Below, piece by piece: positions 46,124-58,877 of a DNA stretch of 64,000 nt. A model generated the notes under the pieces. That model was not told the origin of the DNA. It searched no databases and saw only the letters and a list, made by a program, of their open reading frames with translations. Source of the DNA: Brachynemurus nebulosus (Eukaryota > Arthropoda > Insecta > Neuroptera > Myrmeleontidae). The position numbers and the translations under genes were made by a program. Every line of letters starts with the position of its first letter. Position 1 is the first letter of the stretch. Location: NCBI GenBank assembly GCA_035578155.1, contig JAPWDM010000005.1:44575954-44639953 (forward strand), given 5' to 3'.

Positions 46124-47637
46124 AGAAACCCAGATAGCACAATCTAAATCAAAAGATTGAGGTTACATTTACGAAATTTTCAAAATGTCTTCAGATTGTC
46201 ATTAAATTCTCTACTATCTAACAATACTAATTCATGTATGAAATCCAAATATAGTTAAAATCCACGTAGTAAAACGTAGCCTACTTTGCTTACCCCGGTT
46301 AACAATATGCTAAATTTGAAGCTATCTAAAAAAAAGAAGGCCCTAGTAACCTTGCTCTTGACCTTCTTCGTACACTGAAAATTTTGATCTTCGTCATCTA
46401 AGGTTCAATCTTCGCTTCAGACTTAGTCTTGCTCTTCCTCAGAAATACTGATCTTACTCACACTTGCATTTTAAATTATGTTGTGATGGAAATTTTTAGC
46501 AAATTTTCAAAAATTTTAGTAAATTATTTATTAATAAGCCATATTGGAAATTTTCAAAAAATTCTAATAACTGTGGATTATATTTTATTAGCAAGAGTCT
46601 TGCTTTTTTATTGGTCTTGTTCACTGGAATTGGTATTGATTTTGTAACCATATTTATAATCTTAGTATTCGTCTTGTAACGATACGTATAATCTTAGCTT
46701 GCGTCTTGTTAGATTATGCACATTACTGATCTTAGTCTTCGTCTTGTAAAAATGAGAGATCGAGAATAAATTTGCTTATCACTAGTTGTTATCTTTTAGA
46801 GTTCTATCCAAAATTTTAGAGTTACTTTAATTTTTTCTTTTTTGAAAAATATGAACAGAGAAATTTCCAGTGGATCACAGTACTGGTTCAACTATAATAT
46901 GTTGATTATATCAATTATAATTATTGAATATCAGTCAAATGTGTGGACCTACCTTTACTGTCAATAAATCATTAAAATTCGTATAAACAACTCCAACCGT
47001 GCGCACTAAATTAAAATTACATTAGTAAAAAAAAAATTATAAATTTATAATTTATAACTTTTTTATTGTTAGTTTACTCAACAGTGGCGGGTATACATAA
47101 AGTTTTTACCACGCAATAACTACTAAAAATTTATTATAAATATAATAACTTATTATATTTAAAAGTTGTTACATATAAACTAAAGTCGGGACGTAACGGC
47201 TGTAACGGAATGTAACACGTAATTACACACGTAATACAAATTACGTTTTTATATACACGTAACTCACATAAATAATTTTCATTTACATTAAAACTTACAT
47301 TACATTTTCTAAGACGAATAATACGAAAATTATATAAAAGGAAATAAAAAACCAAATAGAAAAAGGATAATAGATAACTTCAACTTCCACTTCGACTTGT
47401 GTTTCTAACTCAAATAAAAACTTTCTATTGAAGTTATTCTACGGTATACCGTGGGTATACCTACCTAATCTTTTTGTTAGAATACTTAGAATTGTTATCA
47501 AATATACTGACTTAATAATTGCTTTTAGTGAATTTTCAAAAGAAAAAAAAATTAGGTATTACAGCGGGTGTAATTGTGGTGGAAATTTCTTTCGATGTCT
47601 CCAGATGCCGAAAATAACGTTTACTAAAATTTATATT
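46124..47637. other. Non-coding stretch
   Basis: Repeated CTTAGTCTT/CTTGTAA phrases at 46420-46750. A CAGTGGCGGGTATAC terminus-like phrase lies near 47081. No gene recognised. Confidence 0.35.
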
Positions 47638-47790
47638 GTGTCCACAGGATGATTCTCGAGTAAAACAATCCAGTTTTTATAGGAAATTTGATGAAAACGT
47701 TGGAAGTCACAAACTTTTCAGTCAGGTATGTTTCAATTCCCAGGAACCTATTTTGGGTAATTTTCGTCAAAAAATTAATTTTTTCTTTAA
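47638..47790 (-). repeat. R2 repeat, diverged copy without (TA)n
   Basis: In reverse complement it aligns with 31530-31697 and 38690-38880 (GATTCTCGAGTAAAACAATC and AAAACGTTGGAAGTC are recognisable). It starts at TTGTGTCCACAGGATGATTC with no TA tract. Confidence 0.45.
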
Positions 47791-47829
47791 ATCCAAAAAT
47801 TTTTCTAAATTTCAACCACATGCAAAAAG

Positions 47830-50362
47830 ATTTTGAACCATTGTCTTATGTATGTAAGCTGATTTTCGAGAAAAACTTTTATTCTTATGGCAAAATAGGT
47901 ATCTGGTTTTGTTTATTTTTAAGACAATATAGTAGTGTTTTAATTATTTTTCTTTGTAGGTCGATAATCTTGTAGATAAAAAAAAAATGTAAGTGGCGTC
48001 TGCATTTGATAAAAGTCTGGAAAACGGACGTAGAACCCCACTATTATTAATTTTTATAAATCTTGTAGTATTTTAAAAATATTATACTTAAAACTCTTCG
48101 TCAGTCCCATATACTATGCGTGTTGAATTTAAACTTTTAAAACAAAATCGTACGAAATTTTTAAGTAGATACATTATGTCGAATCAGAAAACAAATATTT
48201 CCTTTTTACAATCATAAAAATTTACATTAAAAAGTCGTAAAATGAAAATTACGATAAAAAATATCAGAATTTATTTGCGTTCAATTTGAATCTGTTCAAA
48301 AAAGTGTCTTGTGTAACCGTATAAAGTTAGTACTGTCGGTTTATCCTTTAACTACAATTGAAACATCATCAAAAATACAAAAAATAACTGTAACTTGTAT
48401 TCATAACAGTGGCAGTATGTAAAACATTAACGTAATATGAATTGCCTATATGATTAAAATGAACTATACTATACTTATCGTAAGAATCAATATTTGTATT
48501 TAACTGTACATATTTCTAGCTGTGCAATTAACTTGATTTAACTTCCCATCAATAAATTTCATTCCTTTATTTGAAATTGTTACTTATTTAGATAATATCA
48601 CGGTTGAATTACGTATTCATAAGCAATGTTTTGATTGAATCGATGTCAGAGTACCAATAAGGTACCGTCGACTCATGCACTCGCCTCGAACGCAAATAAT
48701 ATTGATACTTGTAGCGGGGTGTCTCTGAGATGGAGATAATATAAAAATGAACATTTTAATATTCAAATCATGCCCAACCAAGCAGCTCGCAGATCGCTCG
48801 CACTGTACAAAGTTTTCATTTAAGATTATTCATTCATAATGCCTGAGCACGATGTATGTAATGTAACTGGTCCATGCTCTTATGCCGTCCGTACCTAGTT
48901 CTTGGTTTTATCTTATCGTGCAGATAGATATTTGCGTACATGTTGTACGGGCGGAAACGGAAAGACGATAATTTGAAATTTTTTGTGTTATGGAACATCC
49001 GTACGTAGTTTTCATTGCTATTGTTTGAATTTTTAAATTTTCAAATATTAAAATTTTTATTGACATTCGAAAAATAATATTGAGAATAATTTGATGAAAT
49101 AAAATTATAATAAAGTTTATTGATAATTAGCTATTCACTTATTATCTGTTTATTAAATAAAATCAAGTCAAAAGCAGTTTAAAAACTTCAATCAATATTT
49201 GTTTAATTAGTGTTAAAATTTAATTGGATTTCTCTGATACTTAACATGAAGTCAAGTTTGAAGAAAAGAAATGTTAAAAAAAGAGATTTATCTTTTTCCA
49301 ATATTATACTAAAAAAATTTTACTCAATTAAAAACATATTCGAAACAAATTCTATGAAGACAAGCCGTACTTGTAAAAAATAGGATTCCCTACAGTAAAT
49401 TATTTTTAAACATAGATTTGATGTAACATTCCCTGTGAGGGAAGATAATTTTGAAAATTTTAAATAACGTGTAAAAATTTGTTTCCACATCCTGAGAAAT
49501 ACTTTTTCTCGAAAAACTTTTTGAGCGATGATTTTGGTGTTAAGGGAAAAAACATCAATTTCCAAGCATTTTTTACAGAAAAAAAAAAAAAAACTGTAAA
49601 TATTGTTGAATTTGTGCTTCAGTAATCTGATCAGATTTTTATTATCGAATAATTTCGAAGAAAATTGCCTATGATGGACAACTGACACCAAAGTATTAAG
49701 ACGTCTGCTTTTGAAAAATTGTGAGTGTGGTTAAGACCACACGACCAAAGTGAAAGCTTCTACGGTAATCTCATAATCGATTCGAAGTGACAAAAATATA
49801 TTCTATAGATAGACAAGTCAATAACAAAAGTGCAGAAAGTAAATAATACGATTTTCATTACAGTTTTCATTACACTCGCACGCCTAATTACCCTCGCTAT
49901 AGAAGGTTTTACATCAAAAAATTTATTAAAAGTTTATTAACCTTTCTACTATCAATTTCCAATCGATACTCCCTTCAACCCAACGTGTCGTTTTCATTCA
50001 TGATTGATTATTTTATAATAATTATAAAGAGCTTCAGGGTATTCGTAATATTTTATAAATGCATTAACAAAAAAGTTTTCAAATTAAAAAAGTTAGAAAT
50101 AAGGAAATCAATGGAAATTACTACACCATAAATTACTTACAAAAATTTACAAAATCAATTACAGAAATTTGCATGTTCTGTTGCGAGACCTGAATTCGAC
50201 CAACGAAAACTTCAAAAGATACGGTTTTGTTTTTAAAAATTCACGAAACTCAAAATTCTTCAAAAATATCTTATTTTATAAAAACTTAATACCTAACCTT
50301 AATACCATAACACGGGATATATAAATAACTCAATGTAAAAATTGGTTTAATGAAAAAAACGG
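47830..50362. other. AT-rich non-coding stretch
   Basis: No gene or clear repeat pair recognised; the minus-strand 123-codon frame at 49320-49691 has a poly-Phe tract from an A run and no motif. Confidence 0.4.
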
Positions 50363-50460
50363 CTAAGAACGAGTCGGGCTCGCAAAATTAGAGTTCCGTA
50401 CAATGACCAGTCTATAAACCAAATTAAACTATTTTTATTTATGTATATTTAAACCTTATC
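50363..50460. repeat. R3 start fragment
   Basis: ACGAGTCGGGCTCGCAAAAT TAGAGTTCCGTACAATG, then TTTTTATTTATGTATATTTA, shared with 25990-26100. Confidence 0.6.
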
Positions 50461-52390
50461 AAAATGTTCGGGCGTCTCCATCTCCGAGGCTAGTTACATT
50501 ACAGGACTAAATTTTCTCAGGAAGGTGTAGGATTATAAGAGTAATTTTTCAAACAAAATTTCATGTGTTTAGATGGAATGATTTCCAAAATACCAGTGGA
50601 CTAAAAATTACAATTTCGGGCACTCATTGACTGACTGACTAATAGATTATAAAAAGTCCAGAATACTTCCAATCGAGCTATAGAGCGACTAACAATACTA
50701 TTTATTAAATAATTTTTACATCCTTGTGCATATTTTCTGTTAAATTCCCATTCGTGCCCATTGACAGCGAAGTGAGTAGGAATTAACGATATTTTATAAT
50801 TTTCCTGTTAAATAAAAAAGAAAATGGATTTACAAAATAGTAAAAATAAAGAACGATCTACTGGAACTAAAGTTCATCTAATGTGTAATAAAGTGTATAA
50901 AAATCGAATTCAAAGGTCAAAAAAGATCCGATTCACTACGTTTACGGTACTCCAACCAGTTGAGATCTCTTCGTGTACCAATGGCGGTACCTACTGTCCT
51001 CTCGCCAGTTGTTGGTTTATTCATTTCATAATAATTTTGTCATAAAATTTTTTTACTATTATCAAGAGACTCGGCAAGCGCAAACAAAGTGTAATAAAAT
51101 TTAAATTATCAAATTGTCCGCATATGATCGTGGATCGTGGTAAGGAAAGAAAAATTGTGGAGAATAAACAAAAATATTACTCACAATATAATAATATTAA
51201 TTGAAAGAAAATGAGCCACATTGTTATGTTGATAGCCTAGATTCACCGTACTCAACCCGGACTATTCCGGAATATTCCGAAATAAACTGACATTCATCCA
51301 ATCCTCACCACTATAAAGTACACAACGTGTGTTATTGTTATTTCAACGCAAGGGCTACCAAAGTGTGGTCCGTCAATCCCATAGCAGTTTACAAACGATT
51401 ACATATGCGTGCTAATTACATTAACTCTGGTTGTTTTCGTTGCTTTCACTTTATTTCTAACGCCGCATTTGCACATGCAATGTTTATGTGGCGCCACTTT
51501 TCAGATTGTACATCTGTAAAGTTTACACTACTTACACATCCGTTTACACATGATTTACATGGTATATATGTAAATAAACACAGGTTCCAAAAGGCTGAAA
51601 TGGTTAAATAATTGTTATACCTACTGGATACTTAGGAATGACCCTGAATAAACGCGTAAAAACTAGGTTTAATTTTTAAAATAACTCTGGAGTCAAGAAA
51701 AGTTTACATTTGCACGGTTAAATTTAAGTGGCACATGAATCAAGTGCCTGCATTCACGCATTGTTCCAGTTTGCACACTATTAGATGTTTTTTAATTCAA
51801 ATTTAAGATGAATCTCTTTTCAGATCATTCTAGGAACTAAAACGGAACGGAATAAGGATCAGTTCGCACACGTTTAATTTAAAACGATTATATAAGGATT
51901 TTGTGTAAGTACCTATTTTATAAAGTCCCGTAACGCTATTTAAAAGGTGTGAACTGTCCCTGCTCATTAATCCAAGATTGATTATATTGGAAGTTCGTTA
52001 TACATGCTTTCCCATCGCTCTATAAATAATTTACAATTTAGTGAACCATAAACATTTTGTTATATACTTTTTACATAAAAAATTTCATTAAGTTTTTAAA
52101 TTTAATAATATTTTTTTTAAATATAATATTCACTGAGTTAATTTCCTTTTAAGAGTGTTTGTGTTAACTTTTAAACGAGAATTGTAAAGCACAAAAAAAC
52201 CAGAAATGTCTACTTTTTATATCATGATAACTTGTCAAAATCGTGGTTACTTTACAACTGAATTAATCCTGCAAAAACGAAACCAATATATGTCACTGAA
52301 CAAACTTCGACTTCACCGAAAGGAAAAGAACACTAGCAGGGATCTCAGTTATAATTCTCTACCACCACTAGATGACGTGAAGTTCGGGCC
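50461..52390. other. Non-coding stretch with two weak small ORFs
   Basis: 50824-51045 (73 codons, ATG) and 52206-52472 (88 codons, ATG) are open but show no domain. The second runs antisense into the minus-strand candidate exon at 52391-52936. 51340-51560 starts AGGGCTACCAAAGTGTGG and may be a decayed hAT-like element. Confidence 0.35.
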
Positions 52391-52936
52391 TTACATCTTT
52401 GGTATGATGCCGATGTCAAAATATGCGCTAGATGGGCGCAGTAAAATGGGATTTAGGTCTGTACAAAAATAATCAAAATAAATACAGACAACCATGATTA
52501 CGTTTGTGTAAAACATGTTGCCTATATACATATTCTCTCCCAATTCGTTTCTTGCTGAATCGTTGAAAATCAGCTGCGCCAGAGTCTTGTTTGGGCCCGG
52601 TACAATATCAAAACCGTTGGAGCGCCTGGAGCGTAACGTAAGACACCCTTTAGAAGCCGCAACGTAATGGAAGATGGCTCTCGGTAAATTCCCGTTGGAC
52701 TCCCGTAGTTGATCCCACTTGAAGAGTTGAACCCTTTCGCTGGAACAGTCTGGATTACGGTAGAGCTCTTCAGTAGTAGGATAATTCCTCTGAATTCTGA
52801 TTGTAGTACTTTCGGGGCGACGATCCGGAGACTGGCGATTTTCATTGATGATTTGTTTTTCTTCGACGATTAGTTTTCGGCGTTTATATTCTTCTTGGCT
52901 GATGTTCTTTCTTCTATTTTCGACGTTTTCTTTTCG
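52391..52936 (-). CDS. Unidentified ORF, candidate exon of a minus-strand gene
   Basis: About 180 codons open on the minus strand, ending in DIGIIPKM and a TAA. Third codon positions look far richer in G/C over 52540-52930 than the AT-rich background, which supports past or present coding. The sequence is hydrophilic, Arg/Glu-rich at the start (QEEYKRRKLIVEEKQI), with a central LFKWDQLRESNGNLPRAIFH block. The last ~45 residues (from about 52530 down) are AT-rich and may be read-through into non-coding DNA. There is no ATG near the start (stop at the left, then TTG), so it would have to be an internal exon. No family recognised. Confidence 0.35.
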   Translation of the reverse strand, partial: RKENVENRRKNISQEEYKRRKLIVEEKQIINENRQSPDRRPESTTIRIQRNYPTTEELYRNPDCSSERVQLFKWDQLRESNGNLPRAIFHYVAASKGCLTLRSRRSNGFDIVPGPNKTLAQLIFNDSARNELGENMYIGNMFYTNVIMVVCIYFDYFCTDLNPILLRPSSAYFDIGIIPKM

Positions 52937-53078
52937 TAGCAAAGTTTATTTTTACTCGATGAGTTTTTAATTTTATTCGAAGGTTTTTTATTATTGACAA
53001 CGAAGATATTTAAGTTTAAAATATATTTATTTATTAAAAATATTACTTACAAAAGTTACAGTAAGATTACAATATATA

Positions 53079-53811
53079 CACTGAGAAAAAATTACAGTAA
53101 AAATTACGGAGCTGCCTCCGGTAAACCAGGCTCAAGTGACCAGTCGGTAGGAAATTATCAAGCAAAAATATAAAAAAAATGCCTTTCAAACATTATTTTT
53201 TACGATTCATTTGAAAATTTTTCCTGTACAGCTTAAGAATGTTTCCTATACAGCTCCGCAAAATATCGATGGGTTAGTAAAATTTCAAGTGGATACCAGG
53301 AAAATTTACTTAATTTTTGTAAAATTATATTAGAAATGGAAGAATTTTTACGGAGCCACACTGTAATTTTTACTAAACTAGAAGGTAGACTCTCTCTCAC
53401 ACAAGCAGCACACATAACTGACGATAAACAGGCCACACCAAGGTCATTTTGAATAACTCACCAGCAGTCCGACCGGCGACCGTTATCAGTTTATTAGCAG
53501 TGGACCCATGCTAGTGAGTGGATGTGTACCATGCAGGAGTGTCACCATTATTTTTTTTGTTTGTTTTATAATAGACTATTTAATGGACTTTACATTTAAA
53601 ACAAAGAATTGTTATTTGTGTTTCATGAATTGTTGATTATTTTGTATTTTAATTGTTGTATGTTTTTTATATGTATTGATGTTTATTGAAACATGTTTTT
53701 CCACAAATAATAAAAAACCACAGAACATTTTTTCAATATTAATAATTTTATTTTAATCCTTACCCTTCTATCAATATCTTTTTAAACTATTTTAATTCAA
53801 TTATTTATTAA

Positions 53812-53849
<38 letters not shown>

Positions 53850-54049
53850 AAAAACAAAACAAAAAAAAAACCTTATAAACAATACGGTAAGAGAGTAGAA
53901 TTTTTCCTGTACAGCGCCGAAATTTTTACGGAGGCATAGGGTAATTTTTACTATACTCATCGTACTTTTTCCTTTGCCCGCATTACCAGGGAGCTCCGTA
54001 ATTTTTTACAAGAGATTTCCGTAAAAATTACCGTATTTTTTTCTCAGTG
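53079..54049. mobile_element. CACTGAGAAAAA MITE-like element, 971 bp
   Basis: Left end TA-CACTGAGAAAAAATTACA ... ATTACGGAGCT; right end in reverse complement TA-CACTGAGAAAAAAATACG ... TACGGAGCTCC. TA flanks both sides (53077-53078, 54050-54051). Subterminal GTAAAAATTAC and CAGCTCCG motifs recur inside. An A-rich tract fills 53818-53870. It lies between the two minus-strand candidate exons, so it may be intronic. No transposase ORF. Confidence 0.8.
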
Positions 54050-54156
54050 TATATAAGTAATTCACGAAGACTAAAGTATAATATTTTAACAAAACTCTCG
54101 CAAGAACTGAATCTGTAAGAGAAACTTATTCTGTTTATATATTTTTGTTTTACATG

Positions 54157-54291
54157 TGGGGATTCCACGATGTACTTCCCGGTGCGATAGTTCCCGGTGC
54201 TTTTGCTGATGCGGAGAATTCCATCGGTGATTCCCTTTGGATATTGTTTGTCGAATCTGTTGATTGTAGCATACGACATTGATGATGGCAT
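54157..54291 (-). CDS. Unidentified ORF, candidate first coding exon of a minus-strand gene
   Basis: An ATG at 54291 opens MPSSMSYATINRFDKQYPKG ITDGILRISKSTGNYRTGKY IVESPH, with mostly C- or G-ending codons (AAC, TTC, GAC, ATC, ACC, CGC, AAG, TAC) in an otherwise AT-rich region. A GTAAAA donor at 54156 would end the exon in phase 0; the frame continues only as AT-rich read-through. It lies 1.2 kb upstream, on the same strand, of the 52391-52936 ORF with the 53079-54049 MITE between. Joining the two is plausible but no matching acceptor was confirmed. No domain recognised. Confidence 0.35.
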
Positions 54292-54451
54292 AGGTGATAT
54301 TTTAAAAATTTTTCCAAACCCTGTTCAAATGTTGGCAACTGATGAACTACATGTGACTGAACCAAACTCGCACTCTGCACTATCCAACACCCCGCTAAAC
54401 CAACCAAAAAAAAAAATAGATGACAAAATAACCGAAAAAAAAACAAACATA

Positions 54452-55025
54452 TGATATTTTACTCAAGTATGCCGTACGCCGAGCACGTTTACACATTCAC
54501 AGTCGAACAGAGAACACGACATATATAAGTCGTTACAAATTGGTGGACACATATAAACGAAACATATTGTCAATGGAGACGTGACGTAAATAAACTGCGA
54601 ATATTATCTATGTGGATATCATATTCCTTTTTTTTTTTTTGTTCCAACGGGATATTATACACAATGTACTGTGAGCCGCAAAAATCGTTACTTTCAATGT
54701 TAAACAGCACAGTTGAAACATCATCAAGTACACAAAAAATAATTTAAACTAATATCTATAACAGTAACAATATGTTTACCATAACTGTAACGCAAATTGC
54801 CTATATAAACGCTCTTGTACTACTCCATGCCGTTGTACTTTCGAGAAAATATGAAACTCTTATCATTAGAAAATTATTCATTTTGTCCTCTTAAAATGTT
54901 ATTTATAAATAACTTCTTTTCTTAATATCTTTTTTTCATACTTATTGTATTCTGCTCAATATTGATTCTTAGAAATGAGTATGAATTTATCAAACAATAA
55001 CGACAGACTAAACGTTACGGTGAAA
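54452..55025. other. Non-coding stretch
   Basis: Nothing recognised. Confidence 0.4.
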
Positions 55026-55346
55026 CAGTGTTTCCCAATCGTGGGTCGACAAACCGGTGTCGAGCTGCGAAGGTATTTCACCGGTCCGTAGAAATGTATG
55101 TGAAAATATATTCATTACAATTTTGATTTTAACCCAATCAATAAAAAATATTTTTTAGCGTTATTATCTACTTCGATAATATGTACATTTTATTTTACTA
55201 CATCATCATTTTTAAAATTTCAAAAAATGGTTGTAGAGTCATATTTAACAATTACTTTCAGTCTCATCAATGTAATCGCTCTGTCTCATCACGTGTTGAC
55301 AATTATTACGTCAGTTTTGTCTACTGAGCCTACTTTACCTCTGAAT

Positions 55347-56827
55347 TAGGGATGGGAAAAACCGACCGGTCTTAAGCGAAAACCGGTTTTTCTATTTCGA
55401 TTAACCGGTTTATTTCGTTTATTTTTTTGACTCGGTCATAACCGGTGTTTTTCTTCTAATCAATAAAAATTTAAGTCAATATTCAGTAGCCGGTGATTTG
55501 TTTTTATTTAAAAAAAAAGTTAATTAATTTCTTTAAAATTCTAATAGTTAATTATGGTTATTATGGTATGGAAAATAATGAAATCATGTTTTATTTTCAG
55601 TATTTATTTTTATTTGCTTCAATACCCAATAATAAAATCGATTGTCTCGGTCCAACCTGACAGACCAATACCAAGATTTAAATAAATAAAACAAAGAGGA
55701 AAGTAACAAGCAAATTTACCAGATATTATTACCAAAATTTCACTCAACTTTCAAAATTGCTTATTAATTAGTAATTTACTAGAATTTTTAAAAACTTCTC
55801 GATCATGAGAAATTTAGGAAAATGATTAAAATTTTCGTTTATCACTATCGAATATTTAGTAATTACATATAGGTAATAATATATGAATTTATCTGTTAAT
55901 TTGTGTTACCGTATTACACTGGAAATGAGTTCTATTTTTTTTCTTTTTTTTTTGAATAAATTTGTGTTTCCTACAGCTCTTGGTTGCCTAAAGGCAATAC
56001 TTTGCTTTCGCATTTTTGTTAGTTGATAGTTATTTTTCTCGTTAAATTGCTTAATTTTTTATTTTTGTTCGTATTTATGGTATTAAATTAATTTAAAAAT
56101 AAATATAATTAAATAATTCACTGTTGAGAGATTTTCTTTGTGAAACTCCATTTTAAATATTGAAAAATATTTAAAGTTCGATTACTTTGTCTATTTCACG
56201 AATTAAAAGTTATTTTTACTGAACGCGTTTTCAACCTTTCGGTCATCCTCAGAGTAGAAAGATGAAATAATTAATGGGAATTTATAGGTAAGAAAGATAT
56301 GTAGGAGGGGTGTAATATTATTGAATTGGGAAAACCCATAAAATTTTTGTGTCGAAGCAACTAAATATACGTGTAAAGAAGAAAGCAATTAAACCAGTTT
56401 GTAGGTACCGATATGAAAAAATTTTTATTTTTACCTAATAATATGACTGTTCAGATAAATGACCTGTTTATGAAAACTAAAATAGGGGTGTCCAAAATTA
56501 TTGAAAGACTGAAGTAATTATATTCGTTCAGAAATTTATTTTTAATAGAGGAGAATTGTTTAGATCATTTTGATCGTTTAAAACTTCTATTTATGGGTCA
56601 CTGTTTAATCTATTAATTTCTAGAGCCTCTAAAAGATTCAATTTTAAACCATTATTAATAATTAATAATAAATAAAAAATTTTACCTATATAAGTGCTGT
56701 TTCTCCTAGAAAAAACCGAAAACCGTTTTTTTTAAAAACCGGTTATTTCAAGCGCTTTTAACCGTCAGGTTAAACCGAGCATAAAATAAACCGAAAACCG
56801 GTTATTTTTGAGAAACCGCCATCCCTA
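55347..56827. mobile_element. hAT element, 1481 bp, perfect 8-bp target duplication
   Basis: Termini TAGGGATGG and CCATCCCTA are flanked on both sides by CTCTGAAT (55339-55346 and 56828-56835), an exact 8-bp duplication diagnostic of hAT-type insertion. Subterminal regions carry repeated AACCGGTT-type palindromes (AAAACCGGTTTTT, TTAACCGGTTTAT at the left; AAAACCGGTTATT twice at the right), the expected transposase-binding repeats. No BED or hAT dimerisation ORF is present, so it is non-autonomous. Confidence 0.9.
56221..56254 (-). ncRNA. Hammerhead-like motif inside the hAT element
   Basis: On the minus strand: CTGAGGA, then T, GACC-GAAA-GGTT as a stem-loop, then GAAA and ACGCG. This fits CUGANGA-stem-GAAA except for one extra base before the stem. 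Similar motifs occur in the Penelope-like copies here. It could be a retroelement fragment captured in the hAT. Confidence 0.25.
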
Positions 56828-57252
56828 CTCTGAATTATTACGTTTTAAATTTCATTGTTAAATAAATTAAAGTGTTTCTTATTTTTATAATTTTTCCTTG
56901 CGAAACCTCTTGAGCGTAATCGTTTTAGTAATAAATTCGGTAGTGATTATTCTTAGGTAATTAATAAAATTATAAACCTAAAAGGAACTTGCCGAATGAA
57001 AAGAAAAGTAATGTTTGAAATATCCAGTTAAAATATTTCGTATACTGTGTACCGTGTACTTTTCTGTGGAAAGCGAAGATCCAATTCTGTTATGACTAGT
57101 CCAAATATTGATTTAATTACTGAAAATGAGCAATAGTAATCTAGAAAGCTAATAATCGTCATATGTGATCCTATATTTGACCAATCCGCGCAAAACTATC
57201 TGAGATATTACTTTATACGAGGCTGTGACTGAAAACAAGTTGAGAGACGCTG

Positions 57253-58744
57253 CTCTAGAATATGATATTTCATATAAAAAAAAAATATTTTGAATGACTG
57301 AGAGAAGAAATTCTACGATACGTAGCCGTTGAACGAGCCTCGGCTAGAGATATTATTAAAATACGAAATAAAGGAATATTGAAAATAATATACAGAATTA
57401 CAGAGTAATATCGGTTGGAATGCATTCGTTTTCTTGTTCTGGAAAATTATACATATTTTCGTTAGTGCCGGATTCACACGCACGTCAAAATACGCCAAAT
57501 ATTATCATCTGGTGGAAAATGATTTGTTATCGAACGTATAGGAGACGTGCCGAAATGTGCGTAGTTCAAATAATTACACTATCTTACAAAATTTTGGTTC
57601 ACCCAATAGTTTTACTGCCTCCTTAAATTGCTTGTTTTTTATCTGTTAGCCAATAAAAAAAGAGAAACGAATACGACTTTAGTAGCTGTAAAACAATCAC
57701 AACGAGGAGTAGATGATTATTTAGTTTCCTCGTCCCTTCATCTTGCACATATAAAACAAGAAAAAATTGCTTATCTTTTCGTGGAAAATATTTATATTTT
57801 AAATTCGAATGTCTAGACTAACAAAACATTCATTATTTGGGTTCTAGAAATTTATTAGAATTTTGTTAGAAAGCTAGAGAAAGGAATTGAAGAGGTGGAT
57901 TCCAAAACGCGCTAAGTCACTTTTTGCAATTTTTCAGGAAATGTAAAAAACTATCTAAGTAGGCAAACGTAGTAATCTGTTTAAATTATTTTCAAGTTCT
58001 TAGATAATAATAATTATTATTGATGTTATTTATTTGTTCTTATTTATACATATAATTTACAATAGATTATATTGAAAAAAAAAACCTTTACAAAGTTGGG
58101 TTGAGTTAGTTAAAATAGACCTAGTTTGTTTAAATACAGATATAGTTTATTCAAGAAACATTTTAAACAGTGCATTATTAGCTATTTCATGTGTTTGACA
58201 TAATAGAAAATCTGTCTACAAGCAAATTTGGAAAAAAATACCAGCTATTATTGGAAAAAAAATGCAATAGTTTACGAGTAAATTTGACTTAGAGCGTTTT
58301 GAAATAAAACTGTCACTGACTTAGCGCTTTTTTGGAAAACATTCCATTTTTCATCATTCATTTTACAGTAGACTAAGCTCATTTTGAAGAGTGGCACTAC
58401 GAAAATCATGTAGAGCTGTACTTGAACATTCTGCATCAACTAAAATCTCACATTAGATAAAAAATGACTTAGCGCCTTTTGGAATCCACCTCTTCAATTG
58501 GTCAAATACACGTCGCACTTGCGCAAATAGTGTTCTGTACAATGATTTCTTTTTAAACTCGAAATTTTGAGAAACGTTTAAGGACACATATTTTTTGGTA
58601 AAAAATTTTCTCTCTAAAACCAACGACACAGCTTTTCAATCCTTATAATTTGGGTTAACCTCATTATCTTTTTAGTGATACAGGTTGCAGATAATAATTT
58701 GGAAGCATTTTTACAAAAAAATCAAAGATCACAAATTATATTTA
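57253..58744. other. Non-coding stretch
   Basis: Two pairs of related phrases about GACTTAGCGC(C/T)TTTTGGAA lie at 57900-57925 and 58315-58340/58466-58490 in mixed orientation, suggesting a small inverted-repeat element at about 57893-58497 (left GAAGAGGTGGATTCCAAAAC, right TTGGAATCCACCTCTTC). No gene. Confidence 0.45.
57889..58497. mobile_element. Inverted-repeat element, TTGAAGAGGTGGATTCCAAA termini
   Basis: Left TTGAAGAGGTGGATTCCAAA ACGCGCTAAGTCA; right TGACTTAGCGCCTTTTGGAA TCCACCTCTTCAA, i.e. inverted termini of about 35 bp bounding ~610 bp. An internal inverted TGACTTAGCGCTTTTTTGGAA block lies near 58317. No ORF. Confidence 0.65.
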
Positions 58745-58877
58745 AGGGGTCGTAGAAATAATTGACTACAAATCATATACCCATTTTTACACATTCTTAC
58801 ACATTTCGAGGATCGTTTAAAATTTTGAAGTGCAAAAGAGAGCTCACGAACAAAAAGATTTGGGAACCACTGTGCTA
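58745..58877. mobile_element. hAT-type MITE remnant (right terminus), second copy
   Basis: Right end in reverse complement CACAGTGGTTCCCAAATCTT TTTG; body matches 19830-19975. Confidence 0.6.

Larger units (their letters stand above)
55026..57252. mobile_element. Older hAT-like element, interrupted
   Basis: Left end CAGTGTTTCCCAATCGTGGG TCGAC; right end in reverse complement CAGCGTCTCTCAACTTGTTT TCAGTCAC. Both resemble hAT termini of the CAGYGTTTCTCAA type. A related right terminus lies at 62730-62790 (TGACTGAAAAAAGGTTGAGA AACGC). No clear 8-bp duplication. The 55347-56827 hAT sits inside; without it the element would be about 740 bp. Confidence 0.55.

Noticed and set aside
49320..49691. 123-codon minus-strand frame with a poly-Phe stretch
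   Set aside because: AT-rich throughout with no wobble-position signal and no motif; the Phe tract is an A homopolymer.
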